This document shows, piece by piece, positions 23,683-32,274 of a DNA stretch of 64,000 nucleotides; position 1 is the stretch's first letter; the number at the start of each line of letters is the position of its first letter. Below the pieces are notes generated by a model, which was not told the origin of the DNA, searched no databases, and saw only the letters and a program-made list of their open reading frames with translations. The position numbers were made by a program, and so were the translations under genes. This stretch comes from JAIBJN01 sp963699495 (GTDB taxonomy: Bacteria; Actinomycetota; Thermoleophilia; Gaiellales; Gaiellaceae): positions 868,001-932,000 of the forward strand of contig CAVOUB010000005.1 in the NCBI GenBank assembly GCA_963699495.1, read 5' to 3'.

Positions 23683-24600
23683 GTGGCCATCACCTTCAGC
23701 CAGCTGGCCAACTTCCTCGCGGTCGCGGAGTCCGGCTCGGTCTCGAGGGCTGCCGAGAAGCTCGTCGTCACCCAGCCGTCGGTCTCGGCGGCCCTCTCGG
23801 CGCTCTCCAAGGAGCTGGGAGTCGCGCTGACGGAGCGGACGGGGAGGACGATCCGCCTCACGCCGGCCGCAACTGCGTTTGCCCCGTTCGCAGCCGACGT
23901 GATCGGCCTGCTCGAGCAGGGGAAGCTGGCCGCCCGCGAGGCTGCCGAGCCTTCCACCCGGCTGCTCCGCATCGCGGCGGTGACGACCGCCGGTGAGTAC
24001 GTCGTCCCGCCGCTCCTGAGGGCCTTCTCGGAGCTCCATCCGGAGATCGACTTGACGCTCGAGGTGGGAAACCGGGGCCGCGTGTTCCAGCAGGTTCTGG
24101 AGCGCTCGGTCGATCTCGCTATCGGCGGCTCCCCCCCTCCCGGCGGCCGCCTGACAGGCCGGGCGTTCCTCGAGAACGAGATCGTCCTGATCGCCGCCCC
24201 GGATCATCCGCTCGTCCGGCGGCGCTCCGTCCCGGTCGCCGAGCTCGCCGGCCTGACCTGGCTGGTGCGCGAAGAGGGATCGGGCACCAGGATGCTCGTG
24301 GAGGACTTTCTCGGCCACCACGATCTTCGCCCCCGAACCGTCACGCTCGGCTCGAACGGAGCGATCAAGCAGGCGGTGCGCTCCGGCCTCGGCGTCTCCC
24401 TGCAGTCCCGAGTCGCAGTCGATCTCGAGCTCGAGTCCGGCGTCCTGGCGACGATCTCGGTCCGGGGCGGTCTGCCGGAGCGGCAGTGGTACGTCCTTCG
24501 GCCGACGACGGGGTCCGCGCGGGCGCCTGCCGAGGAGTTCGAGGCGTTCGTCGCCGAGGCGGCGACATCCGGTTACCAGGCAGTGACCCGGTTTGCGTAG
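23683..24600 (+). CDS. cbbR: LysR-family regulator, probable CbbR
   Basis: A 305-aa regulator. N-terminal winged helix-turn-helix (residues about 3-62: FSQLANFLAVAESGSVSRAAEKL, then QPSVSAALSALSKELGVAL) and a periplasmic-binding-like effector domain (about 90-300: LRIAAVTTAGEYVVPPLLRAF). It diverges from rbcL with 81 bases between, the classical position of CbbR, which activates cbb operons in response to Calvin-cycle intermediates or NADPH. It may also affect the plus-strand pentose phosphate genes that begin 30 bases downstream. GTG start with no Shine-Dalgarno sequence. The assignment rests on family plus position. Confidence 0.9.
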   Translation: MAITFSQLANFLAVAESGSVSRAAEKLVVTQPSVSAALSALSKELGVALTERTGRTIRLTPAATAFAPFAADVIGLLEQGKLAAREAAEPSTRLLRIAAVTTAGEYVVPPLLRAFSELHPEIDLTLEVGNRGRVFQQVLERSVDLAIGGSPPPGGRLTGRAFLENEIVLIAAPDHPLVRRRSVPVAELAGLTWLVREEGSGTRMLVEDFLGHHDLRPRTVTLGSNGAIKQAVRSGLGVSLQSRVAVDLELESGVLATISVRGGLPERQWYVLRPTTGSARAPAEEFEAFVAEAATSGYQAVTRFA

Positions 24601-24617
24601 CGCTGCGGGCTCCGGGG

Positions 24618-24630
24618 TAGGATGGCCGCC
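24618..24630 (+). promoter_or_regulatory. Putative leaderless promoter of transketolase
   Basis: TAGGAT at 24618-24623 fits TANNNT and is 7 bases before the ATG at 24631. It argues for that ATG over the in-frame ATG at 24622, which overlaps the box, and gives the pentose phosphate genes their own promoter separate from cbbR. Confidence 0.5.
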
Positions 24631-26475
24631 ATGACCGACCGGGAGCGCTGGCAGGAGCTCGGACAGCAGCTGCGCGTCGACTCCGTGCGCGCGGCGGCCG
24701 CTGCGAACTCCGGGCATCCGACCTCGTCGATGTCGGCGGCCGACCTCATGGCCGTCCTCCTCGACAAGTACTTCCGGTACGACTTCGAGCACCCCGAGAA
24801 CCCGGCCAACGACCATCTGATTTTCTCCAAGGGTCACGCCTCTCCGCTCGTCTACTCCCTCTTCAAGGCGGCCGGGGCGATCACGGACGAGGAGCTCCTC
24901 ACCTTCCGCAAGTTCGGCAGTCGCCTCGAAGGCCACCCCACGCCGATCCTTCCCTGGGTCGACGTTGCCACCGGCTCACTCGGCCAGGGCCTGCCGATCG
25001 CGGTCGGGATTGCGCTCGCCGGCAAGCAGCTCGACCGCCTGCCCTACCACGTCTGGACGCTGTGCGGCGACAGCGAGATGGCCGAGGGCTCGATGTGGGA
25101 AGCGTTCGAGCACGCCGCCTACGCGAAGCTCGACAACCTGACGGCGATCATCGACGTCAACCGGCTGGGCCAGCGCGGCGAGACGATGCACGGCTGGGAC
25201 CTCGACTCGTACCTGCGACGGGCCGAGGCGTGCGACTGGCACGCGATCGCGATCGACGGCCACGATGTCGCCGCCGTCGACGCGGCCTACGCCGAGGCGC
25301 TGAGCGTCAGCGGCCGCCCGACCGTGATCGTCGCGCGCACGCTCAAGGGCAAGGGCGTGCGGGCGGTCGAGGACAAGGACGGGATGCACGGGAAGCCGCT
25401 CGACGACCCCGCGGCCGCCGTCGCGGAGCTGGGCGGGGAGCGGGATCTGGAGGTGCAGGTGGCCACCCGGGAATGGGCCGAGCCGCACGCCTTCGAATCC
25501 GGCCCGCTCGACCTCCCGAGGTACGAGGTCGGCGACGAGGTGGCCACCCGCAAGGCGTACGGCGACGCGCTTGCGGCGATCGGAGCTGCGGACGGCCACG
25601 TCGTCGCACTCGACGGCGAGGTCTCCAACTCGACGTACGCCGAGATCTTCAAGGCGGCGCATCCGGAGCGGTTCTTCGAGATGTTCATCGCGGAGCAGCA
25701 GATGGTCGCCGCAGCCGTCGGGTTGCAGGTCCGCGGCTGGAAGCCGTTTGCCTCGACCTTCGCCGCCTTCCTCACGCGCGCCTACGACTTCATCCGCATG
25801 GCCGCGGTCAGCCGCGCGAACCTGGCGCTGTCCGGCTCGCATGCGGGTGTCTCGATCGGCGAGGACGGGCCGTCCCAGATGGCGCTCGAGGACCTGGCGA
25901 TGATGCGTGCGGTCGGCGGCAGCACGGTTCTCTACCCGTGCGACGCCAACCAGACGGCGAGGCTCGTGGTCGCGATGGCCGACCTCGACGGCATCTCGTA
26001 CATTCGCACGACGCGCGCGGCGACCCCGGTCGTGTACGGACCGGACGAGGAGTTCCCGATCGGCGGCAGCCGCGTGCTGCGATCGTCCGAGGACGACGAG
26101 ATCACCATCGTGGGTGCCGGGATCACCGTGGTCGAGGCGCTCGCGGCGGCGGACGCTCTCGCCGGCGAAGGGATCGCGGCCCGGGTTGTCGACTGCTACT
26201 CGCTGAAGCCGATCGACGCGGCCGGCCTCCGGGAGGCCGCGTCGGCGACCGGCGCCGTCGTCACGGCGGAGGACCACTGGCCCGAAGGCGGGCTGGGCGA
26301 GGCCGTGCTCTCGGTGCTCGCCGACCTGGACGAGCATCCGCGCGTTGCCCTTCTCGCAGTCCGCGGCATGCCGACGTCGGGCAAGCCGGCCGAGCTCCTC
26401 GCAGCCGCCGGAATCGACAGGGAGCACATCGCTGACGCGGCCCGGCGGCTGGTCCGGACGCGCGCGCTACGGTAA
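24631..26475 (+). CDS. tkt: Transketolase, single-chain
   Basis: A 614-aa thiamine diphosphate enzyme that moves two-carbon units between sugar phosphates, shared by the Calvin cycle and the pentose phosphate pathway. N-terminal ThDP domain: NSGHPTSSMSAADLM, FSKGHASPLVYSL, GSLGQGLPIAVG, GDSEMAEGSMWEA. Middle pyrimidine domain: EMFIAEQQMVAAAVGLQVRGW, SHAGVSIGEDGPSQMALEDLAMM. C-terminal domain: VVDCYSLKPIDAAGL. The chain is shorter than the roughly 660-aa E. coli type and resembles animal and fused archaeal-type enzymes. First of seven plus-strand sugar-phosphate genes. Confidence 0.93.
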   Translation: MTDRERWQELGQQLRVDSVRAAAAANSGHPTSSMSAADLMAVLLDKYFRYDFEHPENPANDHLIFSKGHASPLVYSLFKAAGAITDEELLTFRKFGSRLEGHPTPILPWVDVATGSLGQGLPIAVGIALAGKQLDRLPYHVWTLCGDSEMAEGSMWEAFEHAAYAKLDNLTAIIDVNRLGQRGETMHGWDLDSYLRRAEACDWHAIAIDGHDVAAVDAAYAEALSVSGRPTVIVARTLKGKGVRAVEDKDGMHGKPLDDPAAAVAELGGERDLEVQVATREWAEPHAFESGPLDLPRYEVGDEVATRKAYGDALAAIGAADGHVVALDGEVSNSTYAEIFKAAHPERFFEMFIAEQQMVAAAVGLQVRGWKPFASTFAAFLTRAYDFIRMAAVSRANLALSGSHAGVSIGEDGPSQMALEDLAMMRAVGGSTVLYPCDANQTARLVVAMADLDGISYIRTTRAATPVVYGPDEEFPIGGSRVLRSSEDDEITIVGAGITVVEALAAADALAGEGIAARVVDCYSLKPIDAAGLREAASATGAVVTAEDHWPEGGLGEAVLSVLADLDEHPRVALLAVRGMPTSGKPAELLAAAGIDREHIADAARRLVRTRALR

Positions 26476-26511
26476 GTGGTGAAAAGCTCGCCGACCGGGA
26501 AGGACGGCATC

Positions 26512-27621
26512 ATGGCCACGTCTCGACTGCACCAGCTTTCGGAGCTCGGGCAGAGCGTCTGGATCGACTTTCTCTCGCGCGACATGCTCCGCTCGGGGAA
26601 GCTGCTCCGGCTGATGGAGGAGGACGCCGTCGTCGGCGTCACCTCGAATCCGACCATCTTCCAGAAGGCGATTGCCGCCGGTGACGCCTACGACGAGCAG
26701 CTCCGCGGAGAGCTCGGGGACGTGAGCGACCCGAAGGAGCTGTTCCTCCGCCTCGCGGTCAAGGACGTCCAGAGCGCGTGCGACGTTCTCCGCACGGTCT
26801 GGGACGAGGGTGGCGGCCGGGACGGCTACGTCTCGCTGGAGGTCGACCCGACCCTCGCCTACGACACGGAGGGGACGATCGCGGAGGCGGTCCGGCTCCA
26901 CGAGCTCGTCGACCGCCCGAACCTCTTCGTCAAGATCCCCGCGACCGAGCCGGGCCTTCCGGCGATCGAGGAGATGATCGCGCGGGGGAAGTCGATCAAC
27001 GTGACGCTGATCTTCTCCCTGCAGCGCTACTCAGAGGTTGCCGAGGCGTACGTTCGCGGCCTCGAGCGCCTCGTGGACGCGGGCGGCGACCCGTCGACGG
27101 TCGCTTCCGTCGCGAGCTTCTTCGTCTCCCGGGTGGATACCGAGGCCGACCGGCGCCTCGAGGAGACCGGCGGGCCCGAGGACCTCCAGGGCAAGCTCGC
27201 GGTCGCCAATGCCAAGCTCGCGTACCAGCGTTACCAGGAGATCTTCTCCGGCGGGCGCTGGGATGCTCTCGCCGAGCGTAGTGCCACGACGCAGCGTTGC
27301 CTCTGGGCGTCGACGTCGACGAAGAACCCTGCCTACCGGGACGTGATCTACGTCGAGGAGCTGATCGGCCCGCAGACGGTGAACACGATGCCGGAGGAGA
27401 CGATCGGAGCCTTCCAGGAGCACGGACGCGTCGCGCTCACGCTCGAGCAGGGGATCGAGGAGGCGCGCGAGGTCCTTCGGCGGCTCGCCGAGGCGGGGAT
27501 CGACTACGACGACGTCACGGCGACGCTCGAGCGCGAGGGCGTGGACAAGTTCGCCGAATCCTTCGCCGAGCTGCTCGAAGGGATCCGCGCCAAGTCCGGC
27601 GAGCTCGTCGCGACGCCCTAG
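26512..27621 (+). CDS. tal: Transaldolase
   Basis: A 369-aa enzyme that transfers a dihydroxyacetone unit between sedoheptulose 7-phosphate/glyceraldehyde 3-phosphate and erythrose 4-phosphate/fructose 6-phosphate. Motifs: GVTSNPTIFQKAI, VSLEVDPTLAYDTEGT, Schiff-base lysine K141 in LFVKIPAT, SINVTLIFSLQRY and ASTSTKNPAYRD. The size matches the actinobacterial/cyanobacterial long transaldolase (TAL-Pgi-type N-terminal half). I start at the ATG at 26512 because GGGAAGG lies about 10 bases upstream; an earlier GTG at 26476 adds 12 poorly conserved residues. It is 36 bases after tkt and 3 bases before pgi. Confidence 0.95.
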   Translation: MATSRLHQLSELGQSVWIDFLSRDMLRSGKLLRLMEEDAVVGVTSNPTIFQKAIAAGDAYDEQLRGELGDVSDPKELFLRLAVKDVQSACDVLRTVWDEGGGRDGYVSLEVDPTLAYDTEGTIAEAVRLHELVDRPNLFVKIPATEPGLPAIEEMIARGKSINVTLIFSLQRYSEVAEAYVRGLERLVDAGGDPSTVASVASFFVSRVDTEADRRLEETGGPEDLQGKLAVANAKLAYQRYQEIFSGGRWDALAERSATTQRCLWASTSTKNPAYRDVIYVEELIGPQTVNTMPEETIGAFQEHGRVALTLEQGIEEAREVLRRLAEAGIDYDDVTATLEREGVDKFAESFAELLEGIRAKSGELVATP

Positions 27622-27624
27622 TTC

Positions 27625-28995
27625 GTGGCTCCCGAAGCCGCCGAGATCGTCGAGCGGATCTGGGCGCAGGACGCCTCGCTCTGGACGGGCTCGGGCGAGG
27701 ACGAGTGGCTGGGCTGGCTCGACGAGCCCGAGCGAATGCAGGAGCGACTGCCCGCGATCCTCGCGTTCGCAGGGGAGGCGCGGGAGGCCTTCGGCGCGAC
27801 GGTTCTCCTCGGCATGGGCGGCTCGAGCCTGGCGCCGGAGGTGCTCCGGCGGGCGAGCCGCTCCAAGACGCTCCACGTCCTCGACACGACCCACCCCGTG
27901 GCCGTGCGGCGGCTGGCGGAGTCGCTCGACTCCGAGCGGACGCTCTTCCTCGTCTCGTCGAAGTCCGGCACCACCCTGGAGACGCGCTCGCACCTGGACT
28001 TCTTCTGGGAGCTGACCCGCGGCCGCGGCGAGTCCTTCGCGGCGATCACCGACCCGGGCTCCGACCTGGAGGCGCTGGCGGGCGAGCGGGGATTCCGCGC
28101 CGTCTTCCACGGGGAGCCGACCATCGGCGGGCGTTACTCGGCGCTTTCGCCGTTCGGGATGGTGCCGGCTGCGCTGATGGGAATGCGCGTCGGTCGCCTG
28201 CTCGACTCGGCCGTCGAAGCGTCGGCGGCTGCGCACGATCCGGCTGGAAACGCCGCCGAGCTCGGCCTCGGGCTCGGCGCGGGCTGGCGGGAGGGGCGCG
28301 ACAAAGTGGTTGTCGTCGGCAACCCCGTCGGCTTCGGCCTCTGGGTCGAGCAGCTCATCGCGGAGTCGACGGGGAAGGACGGGAAGGGACTCATTCCCGC
28401 GCCGGACGACGCGGGCGTCGGTGAGGACCGTCTGCAGGTCGGGGCGCGCTTCGATCTCATCGAGGAGATCGGGGCGGACTTCTACGACTTCGAGTTCGCC
28501 ACCGCGGTAGCCGGGGCGATCATCGGCATCAACCCGTTCGACCAGCCCAACGTCCAGGAGGCGAAGGACCGCACCCTGGAGATCCTTTCCGGCCACGGAC
28601 GGGGTCTGACCCCGGACACGCCCGCCGGGGACATGGAGGCTGTGGAGAACCTGCTCGCCGGGGCGGCGCCGCCGGAGTACGTCGCCATCCAGGCGTTCAT
28701 CGACCCCGCGCGCGAAGGTGAGCTCGCGCCGCTCGTCGAGCGCGCGCGCGCGACCGGCTGCGCCGTGACCGTGGGCCTGGGCCCGCGCTACCTGCACTCG
28801 ACCGGCCAGCTCCACAAGGGAGGGCCGCCGACGGGGCGCTTCGTCCAGGTGGTGGACGAGCCGGGCGACGAGCTGCCGATCCCGGGGAGGGAGTTCGGGT
28901 TCCGCCGCTTGATCCACGCGCAGGCCCAAGGGGACCTCGCCGCCCTGCACGAGCGCGGGAGGCCTATCGTTCGCGTCAGACTGGAGGACCTGTGA
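27625..28995 (+). CDS. pgi: Glucose-6-phosphate isomerase
   Basis: A 456-aa isomerase interconverting glucose 6-phosphate and fructose 6-phosphate. Two SIS-type sugar isomerase folds are visible: LLGMGGSSLAPEVL and LFLVSSKSGTTLETRSHLDFF in the first, VVVVGNPVGFGLWVEQLIAESTGKDGKG in the second, with HSTGQLHKGGPPTG near the C-terminus carrying conserved His and Lys. It resembles the C-terminal half of bifunctional transaldolase/Pgi proteins known in some bacteria; here the two halves are separate genes 3 bases apart. GTG start at 27625. Its stop overlaps gnd (GTGA). Confidence 0.93.
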   Translation: MAPEAAEIVERIWAQDASLWTGSGEDEWLGWLDEPERMQERLPAILAFAGEAREAFGATVLLGMGGSSLAPEVLRRASRSKTLHVLDTTHPVAVRRLAESLDSERTLFLVSSKSGTTLETRSHLDFFWELTRGRGESFAAITDPGSDLEALAGERGFRAVFHGEPTIGGRYSALSPFGMVPAALMGMRVGRLLDSAVEASAAAHDPAGNAAELGLGLGAGWREGRDKVVVVGNPVGFGLWVEQLIAESTGKDGKGLIPAPDDAGVGEDRLQVGARFDLIEEIGADFYDFEFATAVAGAIIGINPFDQPNVQEAKDRTLEILSGHGRGLTPDTPAGDMEAVENLLAGAAPPEYVAIQAFIDPAREGELAPLVERARATGCAVTVGLGPRYLHSTGQLHKGGPPTGRFVQVVDEPGDELPIPGREFGFRRLIHAQAQGDLAALHERGRPIVRVRLEDL

Positions 28996-29900
28996 AGCTC
29001 GGAATCGTCGGCCTCGGCCGCATGGGCGGCAACATGACGGAACGTCTCCGCAAGGGCGGTCACGAGGTGGAGACGTACGCCCGCACGGCGCCCGACCGCA
29101 CCGCGGACTCGCTCGTCGAGCTCGCCATGAAGCTCGAGCAGCCACGGGTCGTGTGGCTGATGATCCCCGCCGGCGCCGCCACGGAGATGGCCTTCCAGAC
29201 TCTGCTGCCGCTCCTCGAGGACGGCGACATCGTCGTCGACGGGGGCAACTCGTACTTCCGCGACTCCATTCGACGGGCAGAGGAGGCGAAGAAGAAGGGC
29301 GTGCGCTTCCTCGACGCCGGCGTCTCGGGCGGGATCTGGGGCCTGGCGGAGGGCTACTGCATCATGGCCGGCGGCGACCGGTCGGCGTTCGAGATCGCCG
29401 AGCCGATCTTCGCCACGCTCGCTCCCGAAGACGGCTACGGCCACGTCGGGCCGTCCGGTGCGGGGCACTTCGTGAAGATGGTGCACAACGGGATCGAGTA
29501 CGGCCTCATGCAGGCATACGCAGAGGGCTTCGAGCTGCTGCGGGCGATCGACCTCTACGACCTCGACCTCGACCAGATCTCGGCCCTCTGGCAGCACGGC
29601 TCGGTGGTGCGTAGCTGGCTGCTCGAGCTGCTCCAGCGCGCGTTCGAGGCGGACCCCGACCTCGAGCAGATCCGCGGGATCGTCCAGGACTCGGGCGAGG
29701 GCCGCTGGACCATCCACGAGGCGATCGACGCGGCCGTCCCCATCCCGGCCATCTCGGCGGCGCTCTTCGCCCGCTTCTCCTCGCGCCAGGAAGAGTCGTT
29801 CGCCGCCAAGGTGAATGCCGCGCTCCGCAACCAGTTCGGCGGCCACGCCGTCGAGGCGGCCACGACCGACGGGGCCGAGGCGCCGAAGGCGAAGGAATGA
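28992..29900 (+). CDS. gnd: 6-phosphogluconate dehydrogenase (decarboxylating), short type
   Basis: A 302-aa dehydrogenase that oxidises 6-phosphogluconate to ribulose 5-phosphate and CO2. The Rossmann motif GLGRMGGNM (7-15), DGGNSYFRDSIRR, GVSGGIWGLAEGYCIMAGG and the catalytic GHFVKMVHNGIEYGLMQ are intact. The about 300-residue length marks the short, often NAD-preferring class found in Bacillus GntZ-like and actinobacterial proteins, not the 470-aa enzyme. The product, ribulose 5-phosphate, is also the substrate of Prk encoded in the divergent operon. Starts at a GTG overlapping pgi and ends overlapping zwf (ATGA). Confidence 0.93.
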   Translation: MKLGIVGLGRMGGNMTERLRKGGHEVETYARTAPDRTADSLVELAMKLEQPRVVWLMIPAGAATEMAFQTLLPLLEDGDIVVDGGNSYFRDSIRRAEEAKKKGVRFLDAGVSGGIWGLAEGYCIMAGGDRSAFEIAEPIFATLAPEDGYGHVGPSGAGHFVKMVHNGIEYGLMQAYAEGFELLRAIDLYDLDLDQISALWQHGSVVRSWLLELLQRAFEADPDLEQIRGIVQDSGEGRWTIHEAIDAAVPIPAISAALFARFSSRQEESFAAKVNAALRNQFGGHAVEAATTDGAEAPKAKE

Positions 29901-31411
29901 CTCAGGCCGCCGTCGCCGAGAACCCACTGGCCGAGGGCCTCCGCATGCGCAGGCCGCCGGAGCCGTTCGCCCTGGCGATCTTCGGCGCGTCGGGAGACCT
30001 CACGCAACGGAAGTTGATGCCGGCGCTCTACTCCCTGGCCTTCCGGAGCCTCCTCCCGGATCACTACGCCATCGTCGGCGTCTCACGCACGGAGATGACG
30101 AACGAGGAGTTCCGCGAGCGGATGCGCCAGGCGGTCGTCGAGCACGCGCGCGACGAGCTTCGGGAGGACGTGTGGGGACGGGTGGCCGACAGCCTCTTCT
30201 ATGTCGCCGCCGACTTCGGAATCGAAGGCAACGAGAAGCCGCTGGCCGAGTGCCTCGACGGGCTCGACCGCACGCAGGGGACGGCCGGCAACCGCGTCTT
30301 CTACCTCGCCGTGCCCCCGAAGGCGGTCGCCCCGATCGTCACGTCGATCGGAAAGGTGCGCTCCTCCACCGGCTGGTCGCGGGTGATCGTCGAGAAGCCG
30401 TTCGGCTACGACCTCGACAGCGCCCGCGAGCTGAACGACCTGGTCCACCGGTTCTTCGAGGAGAAGGAGATGTTCCGCATCGACCACTACCTGGGCAAGG
30501 AGACCGTCCAGAACATGCTGGTCCTGCGGTTTGCCAACGGCATCTTCGAGCCGATCTGGAACCGGCAGTTCATCGACCACGTCCAGATCACGGTGGCCGA
30601 GTCGCTCGGCGTGGAGGGACGGGGGGAGTTCTACGACGAGGTCGGCGCGATGCGGGACGTCGTCCAGAACCACATGCTCCAGCTCGTGGCCCTGACGGCC
30701 ATGGAGCCGCCGATCGACTTCGAGTCCGAGGCCGTGCGGAACGAGAAGGTCAAGGTGCTGCGCGCAGTGCACACGCCCGGCCCCAAGCACGTCGTCCGCG
30801 GCCAGTACGGCCCCGGCTTCATCGAGGGCACGCCGGTCCCCGGCTACAGGGAGGAGCCCGGCGTTCGCCCGGACGCCGAGACGGAGACCTACGTCGCCGC
30901 CAAGCTCTACGTGGACAACTGGCGCTGGGCCGACACGCCGTTCTACATCCGCACGGGGAAACGACTGCCGCGGCGCGAGACCACGATCGCGATCCAGTTC
31001 AAGCGCGCGCCCCATCCGCCCTTCGAGATCGACGACGAGGAGGGCCTGCGCCCAAACGTCCTCCTGATCCACATCCAGCCGGACGAGGGCGTCTCGCTCG
31101 CGGTCGGCGCCAAGGTGCCGGGCCAGGGCGTCTCCATCCGCACGGTGCACATGGACTTCCTCTACGGCGGTGCCTTCCGAGTCGGGCTGCCAGAAGCTTA
31201 CGAGCGGCTCATCCTCGACTGCCTGCTCGGGGACGCAACCCTCTTCACCCGCGCGGACGAGGTCGAGGAGCAGTGGGCGATCATCGACGCGATGGTCGCG
31301 CCGTGGAAGCGCGACCGGCCTCACTTTCCCAACTACGCGGCAGGGACGTGGGGGCCGCATGCGGCCGACGAGCTGCTTCACCGTGACGGCCGCTCCTGGC
31401 GGAGGCACTGA
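29897..31411 (+). CDS. zwf: Glucose-6-phosphate 1-dehydrogenase
   Basis: A 504-aa enzyme oxidising glucose 6-phosphate to 6-phosphogluconolactone with reduction of NADP. Coenzyme loop FGASGDLTQRKLMPAL (29-44), the EKPFGYDL segment (166-173) and the substrate/catalytic motif RIDHYLGKE (194-202) are visible, and the C-terminal half contains the dimer sheet (KRAPHPPFEI and neighbouring strands). Length is normal. Coupled to gnd by ATGA, and opcA follows after 2 bases. In cyanobacteria and actinobacteria Zwf needs OpcA for assembly and redox control, so the pairing is meaningful. Confidence 0.97.
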   Translation: MTQAAVAENPLAEGLRMRRPPEPFALAIFGASGDLTQRKLMPALYSLAFRSLLPDHYAIVGVSRTEMTNEEFRERMRQAVVEHARDELREDVWGRVADSLFYVAADFGIEGNEKPLAECLDGLDRTQGTAGNRVFYLAVPPKAVAPIVTSIGKVRSSTGWSRVIVEKPFGYDLDSARELNDLVHRFFEEKEMFRIDHYLGKETVQNMLVLRFANGIFEPIWNRQFIDHVQITVAESLGVEGRGEFYDEVGAMRDVVQNHMLQLVALTAMEPPIDFESEAVRNEKVKVLRAVHTPGPKHVVRGQYGPGFIEGTPVPGYREEPGVRPDAETETYVAAKLYVDNWRWADTPFYIRTGKRLPRRETTIAIQFKRAPHPPFEIDDEEGLRPNVLLIHIQPDEGVSLAVGAKVPGQGVSIRTVHMDFLYGGAFRVGLPEAYERLILDCLLGDATLFTRADEVEEQWAIIDAMVAPWKRDRPHFPNYAAGTWGPHAADELLHRDGRSWRRH

Positions 31412-31413
31412 CC

Positions 31414-32274
31414 GTGGCCACGTCGGTACGGGAGCTCGAGCGCGAGCTGGCGCAGCTGAGGGACGCCTCGACGGAGCCCGGGGCGGCCCCGCGCCTGCGT
31501 GCCAGCGTGATGACGCATATCGCCTGGGTGCCCGAGCGCTGGGTCGAGGCGGCGACCGGGACGCTCGCCGGGCTGGCCGAGCGCCATCCGTCGCGGACGA
31601 TCCTGCTCTTTCCGCGCCCCGGCGACCCGGACGAGCTCGACGGCGAGGTCGACTTCCGCTGCTTCGTGCGCGGCGGCCAGCAGCGGGAGGTGTGCTCCGA
31701 GGTGATCTCGCTGCGCCTCGGCGGGCAGCGCGCTGCCGCGCCCGGCAGCATCGTCACGCCGCTCCTCGTCTCCGACCTCCCGGTCTTCCTGCGCTGGCGC
31801 GGCCAGCTGCCCTTCGGCGCTCCCGAGCTCGAGCAGCTCGTCGGGGTGGCCGACCGGCTGGTCGTGGACTCGCGGGAATGGCCCGACGCGGCCGCCGACT
31901 TTGCCCGCCTCCCCGAGCTCTTCGACCGCATTGCCGTCTCCGACATCTCCTGGGCGCGATTGGAGCGCTGGCGGGGCGCGGTCGCCGACCTGTGGCCCGG
32001 CGTGGCCGAGGCGTCAGTCGTCCGCGTTGCCGGGCCGAGGACCGAGGCAGGGCTGCTCCGCGCCTGGCTCGCCTCGCGCCTCCGGCGCGAGATCCGGCTC
32101 GAGCTGGAGCCCGCAGGCGAGATCGAGCTCGTGGAGGTGGACGGACGCGAGGCGCGCCCTGCGCGGCTCGAGCCGACGACGTCGAGCGACCTTCTCTCCG
32201 ATCAGCTCGAGGTGTTCGGCCGCGACCGGATCTACGAGGAGGCCGTACGGAGCTTCTCGTTGCAACCGACCTAG
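31414..32274 (+). CDS. opcA: Glucose-6-phosphate dehydrogenase assembly protein OpcA
   Basis: A 286-aa protein with the OpcA family pattern: RASVMTHIAWVPERWVEAATGTL, HPSRTILLFPRPGDPDELDGEV, GSIVTPLLVSDLPVFLRWRG and LVVDSREWPDAAADFARL. OpcA binds G6PDH and promotes its active oligomer; in cyanobacteria the effect is redox-tuned. GTG start 2 bases after the zwf stop. The 3' end overlaps the start region of the 6-phosphogluconolactonase gene. No enzymatic motif is present, as expected. Confidence 0.93.
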   Translation: MATSVRELERELAQLRDASTEPGAAPRLRASVMTHIAWVPERWVEAATGTLAGLAERHPSRTILLFPRPGDPDELDGEVDFRCFVRGGQQREVCSEVISLRLGGQRAAAPGSIVTPLLVSDLPVFLRWRGQLPFGAPELEQLVGVADRLVVDSREWPDAAADFARLPELFDRIAVSDISWARLERWRGAVADLWPGVAEASVVRVAGPRTEAGLLRAWLASRLRREIRLELEPAGEIELVEVDGREARPARLEPTTSSDLLSDQLEVFGRDRIYEEAVRSFSLQPT